From positions 1 through 5,264 of the forward strand of contig JAJZLX010000431.1 in NCBI GenBank assembly GCA_021850555.1: a stretch of 5,264 bases of DNA, written 5' to 3'. The stretch comes from Pseudomonadota bacterium (lineage in GTDB: Bacteria; Pseudomonadota; Gammaproteobacteria; Steroidobacterales; Steroidobacteraceae). Positions 1 to 5,264 of the stretch are shown in pieces. The number at the start of each line of letters is the position of its first letter. Position 1 is the stretch's first letter. The notes under the pieces are model-generated. The model saw only the letters and a list, made by a program, of their open reading frames with translations. It was not told the origin of the DNA and did no database searches. A program made the position numbers and the translations under genes.

Positions 1-50
1 CCCGTTCTCCCTGCGACTGTGGTAATGCCTTTGCTCGAGCGGAAAGATGT

Positions 51-1472
51 CTACCACGTCACCCGCACGTTCTTGAACTGCCATGGATCGGTCACATCGA
101 CATCCTCCGGGAACAGCCGCCCGCGCTCGTGCAGGGGCGTCCAGTCGGTGTAGCGCCCGACCACCTGTCCCAGATAGGGCATGCAGACCTCAAGGTTGCG
201 CCTGAAATCCATCTCATCGGGCTCGACGATGCCGCGGTTGGGATTCTCCATGGCCCAGATGACGCCCGAGAGCACCGCCACGGTAACCTGCAGGCTGGTG
301 GCGTTGTTGAATGGGGCAAGCCGGCGAGCCTCCTCGATCGAAAGCTGCGAGCCGTACCAGTAAGCATTTTTTTTGTGCCCGGCGAGCAGCACGCCGAGCT
401 CGTCCATGCCGCCGGTAATGTCGTCCATCAGGATGCGCTGTCGCTCCTGCTGCACATAGTTGCGCCCGGCGAGCTCGTGCACCGACATCACTGCGGCATC
501 GCAAGGATGATAGGCGTAGTGCACCGTCGGGCGATACGCCGCCTGCGAGCCCTCTCGCACCGTCAGATAGTCGGCGATGGAGATCGCCTCGCCGTGGGTG
601 ATGCAGAACCCGTGGAAATGGCCGGCGAGCGGCGTCCAGGTGCGCACGCGGGTGCCGGCGCCCGGTTGCATCAGGTAAATCGCGGAGAGGCTCCCGGACT
701 CGTGTCGCTTGCCGTCGCGCGGAAAGTTGCGCTCGTGCGTGCCCCACCCCATCTCACTCGGCTGCGATCCCTCGCTCACGAAGCCGTCGATCGACCAGGT
801 GTTGACGAACTCCCCGGGGCGCTTGGGCAGGCTGGAAACCTGCGTGTCGCGCTCGGCGATGTGGATGACCTTGACGCCGAGGCGGCGCGCCAGCTCGCCC
901 CACTCGGCACGTGAGGCCGGGGCGCCGGCCTCAAGCCCGGTGTCGGCCGCGATGTCCAGCAGCGCCTGCTTGACGAGATGCGACACGAGACCGGGATTGG
1001 CGCCATGTGTCAGCACCGCGGTAGGGGCGCGCTCGTTGCCCTGTCGCAGCGCCAACGCCTCCTCGCGCAGCGCGTAGTTGGTGCGACGGCCGGCCGGCAC
1101 CGTCGGGTCGGTGTAGCCGCCCGGCCAAGGCTCGATGCAGGTATCGAGGTACATCGCGCCTTTTTCCCAGCACAGCCTCACCAGCGCCAGGCTTGACACA
1201 TCCACCGAAACGTTGATGAGAAAATCGCCGCGGCCGAGCAGCGGTCCAAGCACCCGCCGATGGTTCTCGCGGGTGAGCCGCTCCTGGATGAAGCGGACGC
1301 CGTAGCGCCCCGCCTCGGGCCGGCCCTTGTCCTCCGCGGTCACGATGGTGATACGCTCGGGAGGAACGCCGATGTGCCGCAGAATCAGAGGCAGAACGCC
1401 CTGCCCGATGCTGCCAAAACCGACAAGGAGAATACGGCCGGGAAATTCGACGTGAATCTTGTGCTCGCTCAT
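51..1472 (-). CDS. hss: Homospermidine synthase, bacterial NAD-dependent type (EC 2.5.1.44)
   Basis: A complete 473-residue protein, matching the usual length of about 475 for bacterial Hss. The family transfers an aminobutyl group from one putrescine (or spermidine) to another, with NAD as a transiently reduced prosthetic group, giving sym-homospermidine in the cytoplasm. A Rossmann motif is visible near the N-terminus (LLVGFGSIGQG, about residues 15-25), as in the saccharopine dehydrogenase-like fold. From memory of the Blastochloris viridis enzyme, the active-site residues are all present with a constant offset of 3: D91, N159 (in HGANPG), E207 (in AERDTQ), W226 (in TWSIDGF), E234 and H293 (in THGE). 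NAYWYGSQLSIEE and DPWQF near the C-terminus are also family-typical. The ATG at 1472 is preceded by a modest AGG (complement of 1476-1478). The stop is TAG. The GST gene lies upstream on the same strand, 104 bp away, with a terminator-like hairpin between, so hss may have its own promoter. An A8 run falls within codons 367-369. The assignment is near certain. Confidence 0.96.
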   Translation of the reverse strand: MSEHKIHVEFPGRILLVGFGSIGQGVLPLILRHIGVPPERITIVTAEDKGRPEAGRYGVRFIQERLTRENHRRVLGPLLGRGDFLINVSVDVSSLALVRLCWEKGAMYLDTCIEPWPGGYTDPTVPAGRRTNYALREEALALRQGNERAPTAVLTHGANPGLVSHLVKQALLDIAADTGLEAGAPASRAEWGELARRLGVKVIHIAERDTQVSSLPKRPGEFVNTWSIDGFVSEGSQPSEMGWGTHERNFPRDGKRHESGSLSAIYLMQPGAGTRVRTWTPLAGHFHGFCITHGEAISIADYLTVREGSQAAYRPTVHYAYHPCDAAVMSVHELAGRNYVQQERQRILMDDITGGMDELGVLLAGHKKNAYWYGSQLSIEEARRLAPFNNATSLQVTVAVLSGVIWAMENPNRGIVEPDEMDFRRNLEVCMPYLGQVVGRYTDWTPLHERGRLFPEDVDVTDPWQFKNVRVTW

Positions 1473-1488
1473 GGTACCTGGAAACGTT

Positions 1489-1523
1489 CAAACAAAATCG
1501 GAGCGGCAGCGGCGCGCCGCTCC
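1489..1523 (-). terminator. Rho-independent terminator-like hairpin between the GST gene and hss
   Basis: Read on the minus strand, an 8-bp GC-rich stem GGAGCGGC/GCCGCTCC (complements of 1516-1523 and 1500-1507) closes an 8-nt loop and is followed after two bases by TTTTGTTTG. The centre also contains a 14-bp perfect palindrome (1508-1521). Position and shape suit termination of GST transcription 54 bp past its stop codon. The T-tract is interrupted by one G, so termination may be partial, and some read-through into hss is possible. Confidence 0.45.
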
Positions 1524-1576
1524 CCGAGGCCGCAGGTTACCACAAGCTTGGCGATCGGCCTTAACGCGCGCCGGCC

Positions 1577-2236
1577 TTAACGCCAGTGCGGCGGATAGGT
1601 GCGCTCGTATCCGGGAAGCCCCTCGATGCGCGCGAGCCACCGTCCGAGGGCCGGATAGTTCACCTCCACGGGCATGAAGCGCGAGGCGAGCTCGGCGGCC
1701 GAAGGCCGCTCGAGCGCACGTTTCAGCAGCTGAATGCCGGGGAAGATCACCATGTCGACCGCCGAGAATCGCTCGCCGACCACCCAGTCGGACTTCGACA
1801 GGCGCCCCTCGATGGTGCGCGCCTCGCTCGCCACGGCGTGCATGGCCTGCGTGATCTCCTCGCTGCGCAGATCCGCGTTCCCACTGAACACCGCGCGTGT
1901 GATCGTCGAGACGTGCGGCTCGATGTAAGCCTGGTACTCGCAGATCACACGCATGATGGTGCCGGCCTCCTCGGCATTGCGACCGAAGATGGGCGGGTCG
2001 GGATACTTCAGGTCCAGGTAGTAGAGGATGGCGAGCGACTCGAAGCAGACGTACTCGCCGTCCCTCAGAACGGGCAGCCGCCCACGGGGATTCATCTGCA
2101 GCATCTGCGGAGATTTGTGCTCCTGCCGCGAGAACTCCAGCAGTCGGCCGATGTACGGCAGGCGCTTGTACTCGAGCGCCAGCAGTACTCGCCATGCATA
2201 GGGGCTCCCGCTGCCCCAGTAGACCTCGATCGCCAT
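1577..2236 (-). CDS. Glutathione S-transferase family protein
   Basis: A complete protein of 219 residues, within the normal 200-230 range for soluble bacterial GSTs. The N-terminal thioredoxin-like domain (about residues 1-80) begins IEVYWGSGSPYAWRVLLALE, where the serine of SPYAWR occupies the place of the usual catalytic or glutathione-activating residue. It continues with NPRGRLPVL, containing the cis-proline, and ESLAILYYLD, whose Glu-Ser pair normally holds the glutathione gamma-glutamyl group. The helical C-terminal domain (about 90-219) contains SAVDMVIFPG, resembling the conserved N-capping box of GSTs. The substrate cannot be told from sequence. I prefer ATG at 2236 to the adjoining GTG at 2239, because GAGG (complement of 2242-2245) lies 5 nt before the ATG and only 2 nt before the GTG. 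The gene diverges from sseA and precedes hss on the same strand. It might serve a glutathione-linked stress or detoxification role, but nothing here ties it to polyamines. Confidence 0.9.
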   Translation of the reverse strand: MAIEVYWGSGSPYAWRVLLALEYKRLPYIGRLLEFSRQEHKSPQMLQMNPRGRLPVLRDGEYVCFESLAILYYLDLKYPDPPIFGRNAEEAGTIMRVICEYQAYIEPHVSTITRAVFSGNADLRSEEITQAMHAVASEARTIEGRLSKSDWVVGERFSAVDMVIFPGIQLLKRALERPSAAELASRFMPVEVNYPALGRWLARIEGLPGYERTYPPHWR

Positions 2237-2262
2237 CACTGCCTCGTTGAGGATATGCTGCG

Positions 2263-2268
2263 ATTGTA
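2263..2268 (-). promoter_or_regulatory. Candidate sigma70 -10 box for the GST gene
   Basis: The minus strand reads TACAAT, five of six matches to TATAAT, about 27 nt upstream of the ATG at 2236. That would give a leader of roughly 20 nt containing the GAGG ribosome site. No convincing -35 hexamer lies 16-18 bp upstream (the sequence there is about TCCGCG), so an activator may be needed or the match may be chance. On the plus strand the same region offers only a weak pair for sseA: TTGAGG at 2247-2252 and TATTGG at 2271-2276. Confidence 0.4.
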
Positions 2269-2367
2269 CCTATTGGGAGGCGCGGCGCGGACTCCTGTCG
2301 CGCCCGCGCCGGCGGCGGGCACTTCCCCGTGCCCACGCTGGTCACATGCAGGCGATGGGCAACGACC

Positions 2368-2373
2368 GGGAGG
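2368..2373 (+). promoter_or_regulatory. Shine-Dalgarno site that fixes the sseA start
   Basis: GGGAGG ends 6 nt before the ATG at 2380. It is the best ribosome site in the window. An in-frame GTG at 2329 would add 17 residues that resemble nothing in the family and has no comparable site, so 2380 is the preferred start. Confidence 0.8.
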
Positions 2374-2379
2374 ATCGGG

Positions 2380-3246
2380 ATGTTCGATACGCTGATCGCG
2401 CCGAGCCGGCTCGCGGCCCACCTGGACGAGCCCGGGTGGATCGTCATCGATTGCCGCTTCGATCTGGAGCGACCCCGCTGGGGCGAGGAGGAGTACTCCC
2501 GCGCGCGCATTGCGCACGCGCGCTACGCACATCTGGATCGGGATCTTTCCGGAACGATTTCGGCCTCGACGGGGCGGCACCCTTTGCCCCCGGCCGATCG
2601 GCTCGCCGAGCGATTCGGGCACTGGGGCATCGATGCGCGCTCGCAAGTGGTGGCTTACGACCAGGGGCCGGGAGCCTATGCCGCCCGGCTGTGGTGGCTG
2701 CTGCGCTGGCTGGGCCACCGGCGGGTGGCGGTGCTCGACGGCGGACTCGCCGCCTGGCGGGCCGAGGGGCGGGCGATGGAACAGGGACCCGCGGGCACCG
2801 CGGGCGAGCGGCAGGTCCACTTCGAGGGCCGTCCCAACGAAGGCATGGTAGCCGGGACCGCCGAGATCGAGCGTTCTGTCAACTCAGGGGAGTTTTCCAG
2901 CGGGCGTCGGGTGTTGATCGATGCGCGCTCCGCCGACCGCTTCGCAGGCCGCAACGAGACACTGGATCCGGTGGCGGGCCACATACCGGGGGCGTGCAAT
3001 CTCCCGTTCGCGGACAATCTGAGCGAGGGCCGGTTTCTTCCGGCCGAGAGACTACGCGAGCGCTTCACGCAGGTGCTCCGCGGGCGGTCGGCCGAGGCGC
3101 TCGTGTGCATGTGCGGCTCGGGCGTGACCGCCTGCCACAATGTGCTCGCCCTGGAAACGGCTGGCTTGAGCGGCGCAAGGTTGTACGCCGGCTCGTGGAG
3201 CGAGTGGATCCGCGACCCCCGGCGGCCGGTTGCGCGCGGCAGCTGA
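2380..3246 (+). CDS. sseA: 3-mercaptopyruvate / thiosulfate sulfurtransferase (tandem rhodanese)
   Basis: A complete 288-residue protein, close to E. coli SseA (281). It has two rhodanese domains. The N-terminal domain (about 5-135) is structural and carries RARIAHARYAHLDRDLSG and VLDGGLAAW; the C-terminal domain (about 155-288) is catalytic, with DARSADRFAGRNE and GHIPGACNLPF. The catalytic loop is CGSGVTA with active cysteine C245. This loop sequence is typical of mercaptopyruvate sulfurtransferases; thiosulfate rhodaneses usually have CRKGVT. The enzyme would take sulfur from 3-mercaptopyruvate (a cysteine breakdown product) as a cysteine persulfide and pass it to cyanide, thiols or thioredoxin in the cytoplasm. 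GSWSEW after the loop is also conserved in the family. No signal peptide is seen. The gene is divergent from GST and is followed, 361 bp later, by speA on the same strand. The substrate preference is inferred from the loop only; the symbol denotes family membership. Confidence 0.92.
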   Translation: MFDTLIAPSRLAAHLDEPGWIVIDCRFDLERPRWGEEEYSRARIAHARYAHLDRDLSGTISASTGRHPLPPADRLAERFGHWGIDARSQVVAYDQGPGAYAARLWWLLRWLGHRRVAVLDGGLAAWRAEGRAMEQGPAGTAGERQVHFEGRPNEGMVAGTAEIERSVNSGEFSSGRRVLIDARSADRFAGRNETLDPVAGHIPGACNLPFADNLSEGRFLPAERLRERFTQVLRGRSAEALVCMCGSGVTACHNVLALETAGLSGARLYAGSWSEWIRDPRRPVARGS

Positions 3247-3292
3247 TGCGGCCCAAGGCCCAGGCACGGCGCGCGATGGCGAAACCGGCGGA

Positions 3293-3343
3293 AAAATCGC
3301 GGGAGAAAAATCGGGATGAGGACTTTCACTGTCGCGCGATTTT
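3293..3343 (+). repeat. Small inverted and direct repeats downstream of sseA
   Basis: AAAATCGCG (3293-3301) is exactly complementary to CGCGATTTT (3335-3343), with 33 nt between. A direct repeat GAAAAATCG occurs at 3291-3299 and 3305-3313. The pairing ends in TTTT and could be a poor terminator for sseA, but the loop is long for that. Alternatively these are binding sites for a regulator at the candidate promoter that overlaps them. Either reading is weak. Confidence 0.3.
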
Positions 3344-3351
3344 GATATCTT
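3323..3351 (+). promoter_or_regulatory. Candidate promoter for the speA leader
   Basis: A -10-like TATCTT (3346-3351; four of six consensus matches) is 17 bp downstream of CTTTCA (3323-3328; three of six). Transcription would begin near 3358, at the first base of the long stem described next. The segment between the -10 box and that start is all G/C except its first base (TGCGCGC), like the discriminators of growth-rate-controlled promoters. The boxes are weak individually; the support comes from their position relative to the structured element. Confidence 0.35.
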
Positions 3352-3358
3352 GCGCGCC

Positions 3359-3573
3359 CAGGAGCCTGACCGACTCAGGGTCGCCGCCGCGAGGGCGCCT
3401 CGCGCAGCGAGGAGCGCCCGCGAACGACTCGCGGATCCCCCGGGAGCCGCAACCGCAAAAGCGGAGGTGGCGCGGAGAAATGGTGCCTGCCGGCAGGAAG
3501 GGCCGGTGCGATGCGCCTGAGGCGCGCCGCACAAAGGGCAGCGCCAGACGAACCTGAGTCGGACAGGCTCCTG
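3359..3573 (+). ncRNA. Structured RNA element in the speA leader (family not recognised)
   Basis: The 21-nt arms 3359-3379 and 3553-3573 pair at 20 of 21 positions; the only mismatch is A3369 opposite A3563. Three more pairs (3380-3382 with 3547-3549) extend the stem past a 3-nt bulge. Inside are local hairpins. The first is 3393-3397/3415-3419 continued by 3398-3403/3407-3412 (11 bp, triloop). The second is 3420-3423/3429-3432 or slightly longer. The third is CCGC-AAAA-GCGG at 3453-3464. The fourth is 3506-3510/3528-3532 continued by 3513-3517/3521-3525 with loop TGA. The 5' arm can instead fold on itself (CCTGA 3365-3369 with TCAGG 3375-3379), so two exclusive states are possible. The element ends 34 nt before the speA GTG, with no terminator between, so it would be a 5' leader. 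I compared it from memory with cobalamin, lysine, SAH and guanidine riboswitches, 6S, SRP and RNase P RNA and found no match. A MITE with 21-bp terminal repeats is the chief alternative, though no target duplication is seen at its edges. Confidence 0.45.
3480..3557 (+). CDS. Possible arginine-rich leader peptide upstream of speA
   Basis: A 25-codon frame starts at ATG 3480 and begins MVPAGRKGRCD. It contains six arginines (codons AGG, CGG, CGC, CGC, AGA, CGA) and two lysines, and ends AGA CGA ACC TGA. AGGTGG (3465-3470) lies 9 nt upstream, a workable ribosome site, although it sits inside a predicted hairpin region. The stop codon falls in the 3' arm of the long stem, so a ribosome held at the two terminal arginine codons would cover the base of that arm. 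Leader peptides that sense the substrate are known for ornithine decarboxylase speF in enterobacteria, which makes the idea reasonable for arginine decarboxylase. Arg-rich short frames are common by chance in GC-rich DNA, so confidence is low. Confidence 0.2.
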   Translation: MVPAGRKGRCDAPEARRTKGSARRT

Positions 3574-3607
3574 CACCTCAACCAGCGTCGCAGCGGAACC
3601 ATCGCCC

Positions 3608-5264
<1,657 letters not shown>

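Noticed and set aside
129..914. 261-codon plus-strand frame opposite hss
   Set aside because: A shadow of hss, with no recognisable domain and composition typical of antisense frames in GC-rich genes.
2329..2379. Upstream GTG start extending sseA by 17 residues
   Set aside because: The extension is unlike family N-termini, and the strong GGGAGG site sits just before the ATG at 2380.
3316..3345. 9-codon frame MRTFTVARF
   Set aside because: It lies upstream of the candidate transcription start and has only a distant GGGAG (10 nt); probably chance.
3356..3371. CAGGAGCCTG resembling a B12 box
   Set aside because: The match is imperfect and lies at the 5' end of the element, whereas the B12 box is at the 3' end of cobalamin riboswitches; no other conserved cobalamin motif is present.
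3407..3420. GCGAGGAGCGC resembling the SAH riboswitch core
   Set aside because: The sequence is used in a simple hairpin here, the rest of the SAH consensus is missing, and the downstream gene is not in SAH recycling.
3419..3434. ACGA in a hairpin loop, suggesting a guanidine-II (mini-ykkC) riboswitch
   Set aside because: The loop is not the C-ACGR-G tetraloop of that class, and the required second identical hairpin is absent.
2247..3557. 436-codon plus-strand frame overlapping sseA and the leader
   Set aside because: It is a low-complexity Arg/Gly/Ala-rich translation, out of frame with the clear sulfurtransferase. Only its last 25 codons are kept, as a separate tentative leader peptide.

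Overview
The window is GC-rich, densely coded bacterial DNA. The protein sequences, especially the arginine decarboxylase and the bacterial-type homospermidine synthase, point to a proteobacterium, probably gamma- or betaproteobacterial; this placement is inference from remembered family sequences, not a search. No mobile element, CRISPR array, tRNA or rRNA was seen.

Layout. Positions 1-50 hold nothing recognisable. On the minus strand lie a complete homospermidine synthase gene (hss, 51-1472) and, upstream of it, a small glutathione S-transferase family gene (1577-2236). A terminator-like hairpin sits between them. The GST gene diverges from a plus-strand 3-mercaptopyruvate/thiosulfate sulfurtransferase gene (sseA-like, 2380-3246) across a 143-bp region with a good minus-strand -10 box and a strong Shine-Dalgarno site for sseA. 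After a 361-bp gap comes a biosynthetic arginine decarboxylase gene (speA, GTG start at 3608), which runs off the right edge after 552 codons.

Two of the four genes belong to polyamine synthesis. SpeA makes agmatine from arginine, agmatine is converted to putrescine by enzymes not in the window, and Hss turns putrescine into sym-homospermidine. GST and sulfurtransferase are thiol/sulfur enzymes with no direct step in that route, so their position between the two may be incidental.

The most interesting part is the 3247-3607 gap in front of speA. It holds a near-perfect 21-bp inverted repeat (20 of 21 pairs, 3359-3379 with 3553-3573) enclosing several GC-rich hairpins. A candidate -10 box lies 7 nt upstream of the first arm, so a transcript could begin at about the base of the stem. 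Inside is a possible 25-codon arginine-rich reading frame whose last codons (AGA CGA ACC, stop) abut the second arm. This looks like a structured, possibly regulatory leader of arginine decarboxylase. I could not match it to an RNA family I know. A MITE-like insertion is the main alternative.
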